Positions 42,229 through 56,071 of a stretch of 64,000 nt of DNA are shown here, one piece after another. Each line of letters opens with the position of its first letter. The stretch's first letter is position 1. Below the pieces are notes generated by a model. The model saw only the letters and a program-made list of their open reading frames with translations. It was not told the origin of the DNA and ran no database searches. The position numbers and the translations under genes were made by a program. Source of the stretch: Diogma glabrata (Eukaryota > Arthropoda > Insecta > Diptera > Cylindrotomidae); the NCBI GenBank assembly GCA_963693315.1, contig OY856188.1, positions 266,409,114 through 266,473,113 on the forward strand, in the 5' to 3' direction.

Positions 42229-44876
42229 TAGTGATGGGAACAATCGAATAAAAACAATCGAATTATTCGATTGTTGAAACATTTCGAATTATTCGATTGT
42301 ACATAACAGACACCGAATAAAAAATTCATTCGAATAAAAATAGTTACTAGTTTTTTTATTCGAAGTGTTTTCATTACTAGTTTTTTTATTCGAAGTGTTT
42401 TCATTACTAGTTTTTTTATTCGAAGTGTTTTTATTACTAGTTTTTTTATTCGAAGTGTTTTCATTACTAATTTTTTTATTCGAAGTGTTTTTACTACTAT
42501 TTTTGTTATTCGACGGATTTTTTATTCGAAGTGTTTTTACTACTAGTTTTGTTATTCGAAAGGTTTTTTTATTCGAAGTGTTTTTTTATTTGAAGTGTTT
42601 TTACTACTAGTTTTTTTATTCGAAAGGTTTTTTTATTCGAAGTGTTTTTATTTGAATAACTATTTTTTTTTAGTAATTGAATGGAACAATCGAATAAATA
42701 GTTATCGAGAGGTTGAAAAATAGTTGAACTTGGTCCTTAGGTAGTTTTCTTTTCTTGATTTAAAAAATTATTTGCAAAATGTTTCTGAAAATACTTCAAC
42801 TATACAATGAAAAATCTAAAAAGCTTTGAGCTATAGTTATTTAATATTTTATCAAAATTTAAAAGGAATAATTGAAGAATTATTTTATATATATTATTGA
42901 TAAATATTTGTTTGTGTATCTTTGTATTTTAATCCCTACAAAAAAATATTTTGCTGAAAAAATTGATAATTGATGTGAGTTATTATTTGGAAAAATTATA
43001 AATAGAACAATAATATCCTAATAATATCAAGGAATGATAATTTTACATTATTTTTTATAATAGGCGTAGGTACTTGGTAGTTTTGTTTTGTTTATCATTC
43101 ATTTGGAAATTAGTGATTCAACAATTAATTAAATCCCAATCTAGGTCCTAAAAACGAGTTGTTAAAACATCGGCTTTATATATTTATATGTATAGTAGTA
43201 CAATAACAATGAAATAAAAAATATTACATCAAAGAAAAAGTATTTGAAAAAAAATTTTATTTTGTGTTTTGTTTTTGAGGATACTTCAATTTGTCATAAA
43301 TAGATTATAGTAAAACATTTTGTTTCGTTTTTTGAGATAAAGGAGTAAAATAATTTAATGAATAAATTGTAAAAGTAAATGTATGTGCGTTGTTTATTTA
43401 TATTTAAATATGTATTTTTTCTTGGTAGTGAATGAATTACTTTTGGAAAAAAAGAACAGACGAATTTTATGCATATTGTAGAAGTATATATCCGTTGTTT
43501 ATTTATATTTAAATATAATTTTTCCGTTGTAAATAAATTACTTTTTTTGTTATTGAAAAAATTGGATTTATTGATTTTGACAAAAATATTATACGGAATT
43601 AAAACGAGGATTTTAATTAGAATTTTTAGTTTATTGTTAAATCTTAACATTTTTGGGATTTCATTAAGTAGGAGAAATTAAACAAACTTGTCTGTTAAAT
43701 ATATTGGTTTTGCGTAGTTTGATCATTGTTGAGTTATGACTGTTGATTTATCAAACTTTAGATGTAACAGGTATCAAGACATTAAAGTGTGAAACTCAAA
43801 GTGTTTGCTGAAGATTTTTTTGAAATATTGTTTTATGAAATTTATCTATAACGATTGTAGGATTTATAGGTTTAAGATATGACACCCTTACCACTGTACC
43901 AAAAGATTAATTATAGCCGTTTGTGATGAAAGTAATTTTAGACGAATTAACTGCTGATTAGTTTACGAATAGATAAGCGGGCAAAGCCTTCACTGTAAAC
44001 AAGTATTCAATATAAATGTTTTTCAAATGAATAAAATGGACAAATCACATAATGTTAATCTGTTGTTACTTTACGCAGATAACTGATTTAATAAGTTTAA
44101 TGGAAAAAATAAAGAAGACAAAGTTTTTTTATAATTTTACTGTTTATGTATATTTACCTTGTTAGGCCATCTTCTGGATTCTCACTTAGGCCATCTTCTA
44201 GAGTATTAGAACGAAGGCGGAAGCAAAGTTGAGAATGTTTTGGGTCCTAAAATATTGGAAGACATCATAGTGGCAATAAAAGATCAAAATTTGTTGTTTT
44301 CACTAATGTAATGATTGATTCGTCAAGCAAAAGAAGCCAAACTTGTTTTATTACAATACAGTACTTTTTATGAGTAACTGGCTTACAACATAAGTTTATT
44401 GATTTTTACAAAAGTGCCAATGAACCAGCATATAGTATTTTTAGCTATACTTCTGAGTTCTTAAAACTCTAAATTTAAAATTGTCTAGTGTTACTCCATT
44501 GGATAAATTGGCCTCATCCATTACACTTAAACTTTGAAAGTGCTAACCAAACAAGTTAGAATAAAACACTGAAAGTCCATGTGATATTAATTTTTAAAAA
44601 ATGTGGCTAGATCGTTTAACTCAATACTGAAAATACGCATATAGTCATATTCATCCTTACCTAATAGAAACATAATTTCTTTATTATTAAGTTTTTTTTT
44701 TAAACTGAAAAATGAAGTGGCCAAAATCCAACGAGTTTTTTAGTTTTGTGACCCTAGGGGTGGTGTGTTCTACTTTGTTGACGACAAAAAAACACTTCGA
44801 ATAATTATTCGATTGTTACAACATGTCGATTACTATTTATTCGATTGTTGAAATCATTCGATTGTTCCCATCACTA
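42229..44876. mobile_element. Non-autonomous hAT element, 2.65 kb, 8-bp target duplication
   Basis: The ends are TAGTGATGGGAACAATCGAA and its exact reverse complement. Both flanks read ATTTCAAC (42221-42228 and 44877-44884), the 8-bp duplication expected of hAT transposases. Subterminal repeats of TCGAATAATTATTCGATTG type are plentiful at both sides. The interior holds a 30-bp minisatellite and AT-rich sequence with a doubled TTGTTTATTTATATTTAAAT block (about 43390 and 43495). There is no transposase frame, so it depends on an enzyme from elsewhere. Confidence 0.9.
42340..42655. repeat. 30-bp minisatellite, about 10 units
   Basis: The unit is TTACTAGTTTTTTTATTCGAAG followed by TGTTTTCA. It is nearly perfect for the first five units, then degenerates with length changes. 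Each unit contains TATTCGAA, resembling the element's own terminal motif. The frames reading KTLRIKKLVM in series are a by-product of the 30-bp period. Confidence 0.85.
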
Positions 44877-44884
44877 ATTTCAAC

Positions 44885-45984
44885 TAAGATAATTTTATAT
44901 ATTTCCAAGTCAATTAGTTTGAAGTGTGTTCATAATTTCTTTTGAATCAAATTTGTTTTTTATTGATTCTGTTTTTCACAGTTGTTTACGAACACAAATA
45001 ACTTATTTAAAAGTAATAAAAAAAAAACTTAAAATAAAGAATAAAATTTAATAAAAGATTAATTACTTGCTTGTTTTGCTGTTCATTTATTAATCTTGTG
45101 GAGAATGATTTTCTGTAAATATTTTAATTTTATTTGTTTTTTGTTATGTTTTTTCATTTTTTTAAACATCGATGACTTTCGATATTGACCTCAAATTGTA
45201 TGTTGGTTTTCTAGGAAAATGAAGAAAGTGAAAGATATTGAGATAGTTGTATGAAGAAATAATAATATGCTTGTTTGGTGATTTCTGTATTATTTAAAGT
45301 AACTAAATTTAAATGTGAGATTTGGGTTACTGAATTTATCTGGTTTACATAAATTTATTTTTCCGATGGTGGTTCTATTCTTTATTTTGATTTTAAATGT
45401 ATGTAGTAACACGTCTGTTAATGGAGTTCATATTACCAGAAAAGAAAAGTCATGAAAAGTAAAAAAAATTCATATATATACATATTCTAAATAATTTACG
45501 ATTCGTTAAACAAGTATGCTCAAACGGGACAAATGGATTTAATTGTCAGATTTAGAGATTCGAAAGTAAAAAGTTAGTATTTTAATTATACTTTTTTGTG
45601 GATTTGTTGTTGTTGTTGATTATCTTCTCTTCTTTTTTTAAAAAATTTTTTATAGCGTATATGTTCCATAAAGAAACGTAGGCTAGCAACTAGTGTCTCT
45701 TACCAGGTCTAATTCACTCATATTTGTGGTCAAGTTTCACTTGAAGACTTCATTTAGTCGATGGTTTATAATGGATCATCATCTCACAGAGTGTTTTTGC
45801 AATTTACCAATATTGCCTGTTAATTGGCAAATTGCTTTGTCGTAATATATTGATTTAAATGGGAGTCCAAGCCCGGTCCTCCGAGTTCGAGTCCAGCTTG
45901 GTAACGACTTAACACACAAATATGAAAAACATTATTTCTATTGATGTGCCTAATGCCAATCTGGAGTTTATAAAATTACTCAAA
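44885..45984. other. Non-coding AT-rich stretch
   Basis: No gene or defined repeat is found. GAGTTCGAGTCC near 45888 is a B-box-like string without other tRNA features. Confidence 0.45.
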
Positions 45985-45992
45985 CCATATCT

Positions 45993-46751
45993 CAGAGTTT
46001 CGAACCGAAATGTTTTCCGTTTCGGTTTACGGTTTCGTTCCGACTATTATTTCGTTCCGGTTTTCGGTTTGGTTCCTTAGTTTATTTTTTCGTTCCGGTT
46101 TTCGGTTCGGTTCCGGTTCAGTTCCGATGTCAAAATCAAGGATTTTCAGTATTCTTATGCAAAAATTCAAAAGAAACAACTTCAGTAATTATTGAATCTA
46201 GAACATCGCTACAGGCTTCAGTAAGAAGTTTTTCAGACAAAGTACCGTAATATTTTGAGGTTTAAATTTCGTGTCTAATAACGTTGGAGTAGGCGTCATT
46301 ACACTACTTGAGCTTAACTTTGATGGCAGATTTCGTTTACATGAAGCTTTTGCTGATATTTTAAGACATTTTAAAATTCTAAATTCTTTTTTATGAAACC
46401 ATTCAATATGCCTCTTAAAATTTGCTCCATGGTTCCATGGTACATATTTTAAACAAATGTAATAAATTTTGGAATAGATTAGAAACCAAAATTGTAGTAC
46501 CTATAGCTAATTTTACATGCAAAATGAAAATCTTTTACTCCTATTATTTCAGCAGCTTTTTGTTAGAATATTTTTTTTTGTTTTTTTCACTGCAAACCGT
46601 TTTACATGAACCGTAAATAAAATGATTTTTTCGTTCCGGTTACGGTTCATTACATATAAAAAATTACGGTTTCGGTTACGTTACGGTTCAGCCCAAAATT
46701 TCGGTTAATAACGGTTTTCGGTTTACAGTTCGGTTCCGGTTCGAAACTCTG
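45993..46751. mobile_element. hAT MITE, copy 1 (759 bp)
   Basis: The terminal inverted repeats are CAGAGTTTCGAACCG and complement. The 8-bp duplication CCATATCT lies at 45985-45992 and 46752-46759. Subterminal regions are dense in CGGTTCCGGTT and TTTCGGTT motifs. It is about 95% identical to the copy at 58320-59071. It has no transposase. Confidence 0.92.
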
Positions 46752-47023
46752 CCATATCTAGTCAATAACCATAATTCTATAATTATAAACTTATTAGAAT
46801 ATGGATTGTAAAATAATTTTTAACCGTATTTTTGTTTATTTCATAATTTATCATCTGTTAGAGGGGACTTTGACGCAGCAAACTCACATATTAAAATATT
46901 GAATTTCCAAATGAGATTTTGTCTTATCCGATGGATCTATAGTCGCATTCCGTTAAAAATTATGCACCGCTGTTTGAATTATTCGAACAAGAAGAAAATC
47001 ACAAGAATAAAATTATCTGGGGT

Positions 47024-47260
47024 CTTATTCCCGAACACATAAATGTGAATTTTGACAATATTGTGAACATTGTATTGCATAACATTAAACGGTAACGGTA
47101 ACGATTTTACGGAAATCAAATTTCACAATATTGTCTAAATTCAATTTAGACAATATTGTGAAATTTGTTTTTCGTAAAATCGTTACCGTTACCGTTTAAT
47201 GTTATGCAATACAAAGTTCACAATATTGTCAAAATTCACATTTATGTGTTCAGGAATAGG
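47024..47260. mobile_element. 237-bp palindrome without a loop
   Basis: The sequence is symmetric about position 47142. AACGGTAACGGTAACGATTT on the left is mirrored on the right, and the outer TTATTCCCGAACACAT mirrors ATGTGTTCAGGAATA. No insertion or deletion shifts the axis over the full length; only a few base mismatches are seen. It is probably a miniature foldback element. Confidence 0.85.
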
Positions 47261-47431
47261 GGGGCCCTTGAATAAGCCAATTCATTTTAATGAAGAACTT
47301 AAAAATTCTACAAAATACTTATTTTTAAAAAAGATACTTTTAAATATTTCTGTGGCGTTTATTCTCTATGTATAATTACCATGACTATTGTTGCACATTT
47401 TTAAAGATTACGTCCGTCTTCAACTGGAATC

Positions 47432-47932
47432 GTGGTCGACCTCTCGGTCGCCAACTCACTGGGATTTAGTATTTTTTTTAATCATTCCAGACTTCGGACT
47501 GACTCGTCGAACATTTACAAACCAAGCAATCCTATTGGAGTGGATACAACCTATTATGTATATCAGAATCCTGAAGGAGGTGCCTTATTTCAAAGTTATA
47601 TCGAGACCTATACTCTATCGTCTGTCTCAAATCCTGGATGGATCAAGCATTTCTTGACACTATCCAAAACAAAACAAATTATTCAAAGTTTAGGCATGTT
47701 TAGTGGTAATTATAATAAATTTAATTCTCTGAGTAGCCGAAGATACCATGCTAACCTAGGTGTGCTTTCTAATATGTCTTCAAGGACGAAACAGCAGTTC
47801 CACAAACAAAGGAAAACTATTGTCAAGACAAGCCGTTACAAAGATTTGGAGACAACTGACAAACGTAGAGAGAATGGTGGAAGAGAGATTGTAAGGAGAA
47901 CGAGAAGAACGGTAGACTATGCGCTGCTGTAG
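47432..47932 (+). CDS. Unrecognised open frame, about 166 codons
   Basis: This open frame of 500 bp has coding-like composition in its middle (YVYQNPEGGALFQSYIET, NPGWIKHFLTLSKTKQI) and a basic tail (KRRENGGREIVRRTRR). It lacks a good ATG near the front; a TTTTTTAATCATTCCAG acceptor-like site at about 47475-47491 could mark a 3' exon. It lies among retrotransposon relics and may come from an unknown element. No family is recognised. Confidence 0.35.
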   Translation: MVDLSVANSLGFSIFFNHSRLRTDSSNIYKPSNPIGVDTTYYVYQNPEGGALFQSYIETYTLSSVSNPGWIKHFLTLSKTKQIIQSLGMFSGNYNKFNSLSSRRYHANLGVLSNMSSRTKQQFHKQRKTIVKTSRYKDLETTDKRRENGGREIVRRTRRTVDYALL

Positions 47933-48399
47933 TGTCAATGGCAATCCCTGGTAAACTGGTATCATATCACTATGCAAAATGACAAAATGCCGAAAGTGTT
48001 TTTGTCGTCCAAGTATTCTTCAAGCAGCGCTAAAAGCAGCAACTTTGAATAAATATCAGGACGCATCGATGTCTATAAATATTTTCTCAATTCTCTAATG
48101 TTTCTATAATTTATTTTTGAATCTTTCTTCAGTTTTAGCATTCTTTAGTGATGAGATGTTAAAACGTTTCCGTTGATTAAATTATGGAATGCCTGGGTTT
48201 GGAAAATGAATATTATTTTAGCACATACAAGGATATGGTTGCTTTTAATGTATGAATCTCTAAAAGATCGCACATCCAGAATGCCCGAAAACAAGCGTGT
48301 TATTACTAACACGTGATCAATTTGATTTCGAGTGTTTCCATTCGGTGGGACCGAAGTCTAATAGTAATGAAACTAAGTGAATCTCTTGCCATTATCATT

Positions 48400-48830
48400 T
48401 GAATTTCAATGCAGGCTGTTGAGAACCAAAACATGACCATTAGAGATAACTATACCAACCTGGGCATTAAATTACCCGTCCCTTAAATTACCTTTAAACT
48501 ACCCTTCTCGTTGACGGTCTCAGCTTTAGAAGGTGCATGCACGACAACGAGAGAAATATTGATGTAAAACGGAGTATCCGTAGAAAGCAGATACTCTCAT
48601 TGACCGGGCTGAATTTCCAAATGGCTTCTTGCATCCGTGGATCCACAGGAAAACCAATATCAAATTCTCTTAGAGTGATTATTTAAACGTTGTTTTTACA
48701 TCTTGCAGAGCAATGATGTCCATTCCATATCTCTCAGCCTCTGTTTCTTTCTAGACTCTTGAAAGCATAAGAGCATCACGCACCTTCCACGTTCCGATTT
48801 GGTAGTCTGCTCTTTTTTCACCTTCACTCT
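48400..48830 (-). pseudogene. Non-LTR endonuclease remnant
   Basis: The minus strand gives IGTWKVRDALMLSRV, then ETEAERYGMDIIALQDVKTTF (about 48690-48830). This is the N-terminal TWNVR...DIIALQE region of RTE-type endonucleases with the catalytic Glu changed to Asp. Stops are present. The flanking 48.0-48.4 and 48.85-49.5 kb show only similar faint traces. Confidence 0.65.
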
Positions 48831-49589
48831 CCAGGTAAAATTCTATTTTGTTTTTTCGATTTTCATTTCCTGATTCCTAATTTTAACGCTTCCATTCCGA
48901 GGTGAGGATGTTAACATCAAGCCCCACACATTCGGGATCACTACTAAGCCTGACATAAATTTCAGTTACCGGCAGTCACCAACGAGGAGCTGTATTGAAA
49001 ACTTGGTGGCAAACACCGGATCCAGCTGTGAACTGTTGAACGGTAATAGAATTGGAATTACAACAATATATGTTTTGCAAATTTTTTTTTGGTAATTCCA
49101 ATTGGACACCAATCTATTATAGTTATCGTTACAAGCTGATCTTAAAAGATTTGGAGGAATATTGATTAAGTTGGAGTTAATTTGAAATTAGCTTAGGTCT
49201 GGTTAAATTAGGGCTTTTAAGGTAAGGTTTGAAATGGAACTCGGAGCTCTTGTATGCTGTTGTATACCGTTAACCTTTTGCCATGTTTAGCGGGAGTGGG
49301 GATCTTGTGTTAGTTGCCTGAGTCGAGAGCTGATGCGTCCTTATCAACTTCTTCAATAGAAAGGGCCGGTGCGCACCGAGGGATAGGTTTGGTTGGGTTA
49401 AACTAGAGAGCGTACCATCCTCTGTATATAAACTTCCAACAGCTATTTGCGAAGACCTGTTGGTAAACTTTATTTTATTTAAGCTCGTATGACCAACATG
49501 ACAAAAATTTAATTATTTAAGTTTTTCAAAAATTTTTGTTTCTGTTTTGTTTTATTTCTCTTCATGAAATATTTTTTTAGCACCCTTTT

Positions 49590-51420
<1,831 letters not shown>

Positions 51421-51585
51421 GATTATCCTGCTATATTGGTTTCTATTCAAGTAGTATTTTTTCTTCCGCTTTGGTGTTAATATTCCTATGCCTTGTTCAT
51501 GTATGTTGGACTTTCCAGAGAGCATTAGATAATTTACCGTATTTGTTGATAAGTCACCAATATTTTTCTATCTTACTTCACAGAA

Positions 51586-51975
51586 ATATCACCAATACCA
51601 TTACTTAGTCCTTAGAAATATGTTTTAGAACACGAAGGTAACCTTGTCCGTGTTTGCTGTTGTCAAGTCCGATAATTGACATTTAGACATGTTTGGGTTG
51701 TCGGACTCGACAATAGGTGACAATATTTTGTCGGACAAGGTTGCCTTCGTGTTTTAAAACAAATTTGCACTCCCCATAGTTAAAAAAATTGTACTGGCAA
51801 ATTTACAAGATCGAGGGTAATCGGCATTTTTCGGAGCTTGCCGAACGAAAAAGTAACCGAATCGAGGAAAATGGCAGACCTAAATTTTCGGACTCGTCAA
51901 GAACAGGTGCCCCATGAAGTATAAAATATATGGTAATCATCAAATGAAATCGGCATGGGCCCAGGGACTAATACA
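51586..51975. mobile_element. Diverged relative of the 25238-25744 MITE
   Basis: TTAAAACAAATTT, CGAACGAAAAAGTAACCGA, GAAGTATAAAATAT and GGTAATCATCAAA occur in the same order as at 25.5-25.73 kb. The left part differs: it holds an inverted pair built on AAGGTAACCTTGTCCG and CGGACAAGGTTGCC. TAGTCC and GGACTA may be its ends. Confidence 0.5.
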
Positions 51976-52365
51976 TTTGGCTACCCAACTTTTAAAAAAA
52001 CATATTATGGGAAACACTTTTGACTAGAAACAAAGAGCAAAGTCTAAAATTTGGATGTGCCTTCCTTTCGCTTCAAGGTCCTTGAAGAGCATGTTTCTGA
52101 TTGAATCCAGATTTAGCTACTTGCAAATAATAGAAACAGTTGGAAAATATCAGGTTATTACATGTTAGATATCGCTAATTTTAGAAGTATTATGGATCAA
52201 TAGGAATATTCGGGTTGACAAATATTAGGTTGTTTCAGTTGTAGTAATTGAAAGGAATCGTTTAGCTATAAAAATCGAATCGTTTAGCTTTAAAAGTATT
52301 ACTGAATATAAATAAAAAGGGTTTCTGAATATTTTTCTCGACTAATAAGAACAGTTGAAAAATAC

Positions 52366-52936
52366 TAGTAAAGCAAGAGCCCGCGACGGCCAGACCTTCG
52401 TTATTTTATAAACGCTGAAAGTTTGTCTGCGCATACCCCCTACTCAGGTAGGAACGATTAGCGACATATGAAGTTTGGATCATGGTATCTTTGGCAAAGA
52501 GCAGGTAACAAAAGGGCCTCCAAAGTTTCTTGAAAGTATAAAAGGTAATTTTTTTATATATTCTTCGGGATAATATTAGAAGTCACGTCACCCATTGCCA
52601 GACACTTACTATCGTGGTAACCCCCTGCCAGACACTCTTAAACTTTTACAAATTGATAAAGTTTAAGGGTGTCTGGCAGGGGGTTACCACAATAGCAAGT
52701 GTCTGGCAATGGGTGACGTGACTTCTAATACTATCCCAAAGATTATATAAAAAAATTACCTTTTATACTTTCTCGAAACTTTGGAGGCCCCTTTGTTGCC
52801 TGCTTCCTGCCAAAGCTACCATGATCCAAACTTCATATGTCGCTAATCGTTCCTACCTGAGTAGGGGGTATGCGCAGAGGAACTTTCAGCTTTTATAAAA
52901 TAACGAAGGTCTGGCCGTCGCGGGCTCTTAGTCTAT
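52366..52936. mobile_element. Foldback element, copy 2 (about 571 bp)
   Basis: It has the same arms as 38622-39204: AGAGCCCGCGACGGCCAGAC at left and its mirror at right, with GTCACGTCACCCATTGCCAG in both arms. Arms differ from copy 1 at only a few percent of bases. The first few bases of the left end have decayed. No coding capacity. Confidence 0.85.
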
Positions 52937-53025
52937 AGGTATTGGAAGATTAAATTTCATTTTTCGAATTTAACAGACGAAATGAAGTCAAATATAGAAA
53001 TGTGTGATTACCAATAATTTAGTAA

Positions 53026-53355
53026 AGGAGCCCATCCACTTTGAAACATGTTTTAAAACTTGGTTTACAACCTTGGTTGCATGTTACCATACATTATTTA
53101 ACGTGCTTGTAAACTTGGTTGAAAAACTTACAATTATAGATGTCAATTTCTATTGTTATTTGATTAAACTCTTCCATACACAGTGAAACATGTTTGGAAA
53201 CCATTAGCTCCGCCTACTTAAAATCAAAGCGTTTTGATTTTGCTAAAACCAATTCGAAAACCGTCAAATTGGTTTGCAAACTTCACCATACACTATAAAA
53301 CATTCTATAAACACAAACCATGTTTTGAAACATGTTTCAAAGTGGATGGCCTCCT
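53026..53355. mobile_element. MITE, 330 bp, with 3-bp TAA duplication
   Basis: AGGAGCCCATCCACTTTG continuing into AAACATGTTT is mirrored at the right end (AAAGTGGATGGCCTCCT). TAA flanks both sides (53023-53025 and 53356-53358), the size and sequence expected for PIF/Harbinger-type elements. It interrupts a hAT transposase relic. Confidence 0.75.
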
Positions 53356-53358
53356 TAA

Positions 53359-53976
53359 TATTTTAGAAAGCATTTTACTGCAATTTAAACAAAGATTTGT
53401 AGACTTTGAAGTGCTCCGTCCAATTACTTCATTTTTAACTTCACCATTTTAAAAAGTAAATATAGAAAATATAACTGTACTAGTCGAAAAAACATTTAGT
53501 ATTGATGTAGGTAGCTTAGAAATACAATCAATTGAATCCGAAAATACAAAGCGACATTGGCTTGAAATCGCGTGATCAGTTTGATATATGGAACTTTATT
53601 TCTATTGACAAATATCTAGTTTTAAAAGATGTCTATCTTAGAATGCATTCATGTTTTGGGTCCACAATCCACATATTTATGTGAATCGTCATTTTCTCAT
53701 ATGAATTATGCAAAATCTAAATACCCTACACGTATGACTGAAAATCATCTTGATGATTGCTTACGTTTAGCTGAAAGTAATTATGAACCCGAATACTCAA
53801 AAATAGCTGATGATATTCAATGTCAATCATGTCATTAAATAAAGATATTTTTTTCAATGAAAACCATTTTTTGAATTACTACATTTTACTAGCACGCCAA
53901 TTATTCTCATTTGGTCGATCGCCATTCGTTTGGGGAAAAATGTAGCTCTTTGGGTCGAAAAGGTTGAGCACCCCTG
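53359..53976 (+). pseudogene. hAT transposase C-terminal remnant with right terminal repeat
   Basis: Frames read LLQFKQRFVDFEVL then PITSFLTSPF, and after stops the hAT dimerisation region: FGxxSTYLCESSFSHMNYAKSKY-like residues with NHLDDCLRLAESNYEPEYSKIADD. A conserved Q(C)QSCH ends the frame at 53838, and AATAAA follows. GGTTGAGCACCCCTG at 53962-53976 matches the inside-out right terminal repeat of hAT elements related to Charlie. The N-terminal and catalytic parts are missing or lie beyond the MITE. Confidence 0.75.
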
Positions 53977-55960
53977 CTATAACACAACACTTATAATTTA
54001 AAAAAATTACAACGAATCGCGTTTTATGTTCAATCTACTACAGCATATAGTTTCTTATCAAGCTTATCTAACATTTATGAAATTGGTATTTTAGATAAAA
54101 TAGTAGATGTGTAAAGGCAGTGAATCATGGTATTTTCCTCTTGTTAATTTTCTTGTATATGTGCTAATGTGACAGCGAATATAGATGATTCACACTCTTG
54201 ATCTCGTTTTACATTTAATTTTTCCATTATTTTCCCGGTTGCATACATTTGTTTCTTCTAAAATTTCCATCGTTACTGTTCTGTGTTAACACCAAATAAA
54301 GTTCTTCGACATTCAGTATCATTATTATAGGTATTGTAAATTGGATGTACACACTTAATCATCGACAAAAATAAATCGATGGCAGGTGAATTGGATCAAA
54401 AAATTTTCTTGCAAATTAATAGGTCGATGTTTGTTTTCTGATGCTTATGTCTAATAACTTATTTCTGGTGTTCTATACGGTCAGTTGGTTTTAAACCAAA
54501 AGGATAATTTATGTAAATCTTGGACAACACATTGTTTATATGTTAGTAAGCGTTGAATAACTTACATAATTGAGAGTATTTGTCAATTGTCAATGTAAAA
54601 AGAATCATACCAAAACTCATTTGAAGTATTAAAATTTAAAGTATTTTATCCACATTACTAAGAGTGCACAGTAAATAATAATATGGTATAAAAATTGTTA
54701 TTTCTGTCGATTAACAAATAAATTTTAAAAGCCTTGATCTTTTAAATACGCATTCAAATATAGTTTATGGATACGTCATATAGATTTCACAGAAAATTAA
54801 TTGCTCAAGGTAATCATCCATCGAGGTATTTAAACTCATGTAGAATAATAGACAACCACAAATTATTTATCATTTTTTTTTCTATATTGTTGATTATTCG
54901 ACTTGTTTTTTATTGACGATACACGGAATCAATCTACCGGTTTTGATAAAGGTTGCAATCTTTGATTTTCAGATCTTCATTTCAAATGTAAAGTTAAAGT
55001 TTCTTCCCGTTTCTAAAGTGAACAATTCATGTTGATATAATCTTGCTCAAATATGGATCTTTATCATTTTTTTTCAGACGTTGGCCTATTTTTATAAACA
55101 TAATTGTACATCATCGAAGATTTTTTTGTACATATTGTTTTTGATTATTTTATAATAAAAAATATGTGTGTTTTAAATCTACACACAACACTTAAAATCG
55201 AAAAAAAATTAATTTTTTTAATTTTCAAAATAAATTTTTTTTTATTATCAAGGCTAAATATTTTGAAAGTTTATTCATATATTATAAGTATATAAATATT
55301 ACTTCTGTATTTTTGTGTCATTTATTTGTACAAACATAATAATTTAATAAATATGTTTTAGTCATTATTATAATCTTATATTAAAGTTTGTCCTATACAT
55401 TTAAATTAACAATAGTAAAACTATAGTTTTTATAGAAGTATCTTTGTTTATTGTTCGTTTGAAAGAACAAAATCAATATTTAGTTTTTATGCTTTGTAAA
55501 GTCTTTGTAATTTGTCTGTATAAAATTCTTAACAAATTCATTTGATAGAATAGAATATCGAATCGAGTAAGATTATGGTTTTGTGGCAGATAAATTAATT
55601 AAAGTAATTAATCTTATGATTGCAACACAAAAAAAAAGATTGACATTGAAATACGACTATGATGTGTTTCTCGAAAATTAAATATTTTTGTTTGAAATTC
55701 TTTACTTCGTTAAAATTTCAAAGATGTCTAATTTTGATTGATATTTAAATTTGTATCGTAATGTTGCATAATATATTCATTGTCATAGCAATCTAAAATT
55801 TTGATTCAACATATCACAATCCACTTTAAAAGTACACAAATATTTGTTTAAACAAATTAATATTATGTAACTACTTTTACATTCCTAGTAAAAATCAAGT
55901 TTATCTCTAGAAAAATACGACCGATTTTCTTGTAGAAGAAACAAGCTCTTCAGATATCGT
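53977..55960. other. Long AT-rich non-coding stretch
   Basis: There is no gene, RNA or clear repeat in almost 2 kb. The frame at 55104-55295 is compositional. Confidence 0.5.
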
Positions 55961-56071
55961 CCGAAATGCAAAGCATATTATTATTCTCAAAGCTTCTCAA
56001 GATGGTCTACGCCCCAGAAGTACTCGGAACCCAATACCGACCAAGGACCATCACAACAATTTCGACGAAAG

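Noticed and set aside
42228..42610. Frames with repeated KTLRIKKLVM or LLVFLFEVF units
   Set aside because: They are generated by the 30-bp minisatellite inside a non-autonomous hAT element.
42340..42655. CRISPR-like regular repeat
   Set aside because: There are no unique spacers between units; the repeat is contiguous, and the DNA is eukaryotic.
45880..45905. tRNA-like B box (GAGTTCGAGTCC); a similar string lies near 41123
   Set aside because: No A box at the right distance and no pairing acceptor stem; a tRNA or SINE cannot be supported.
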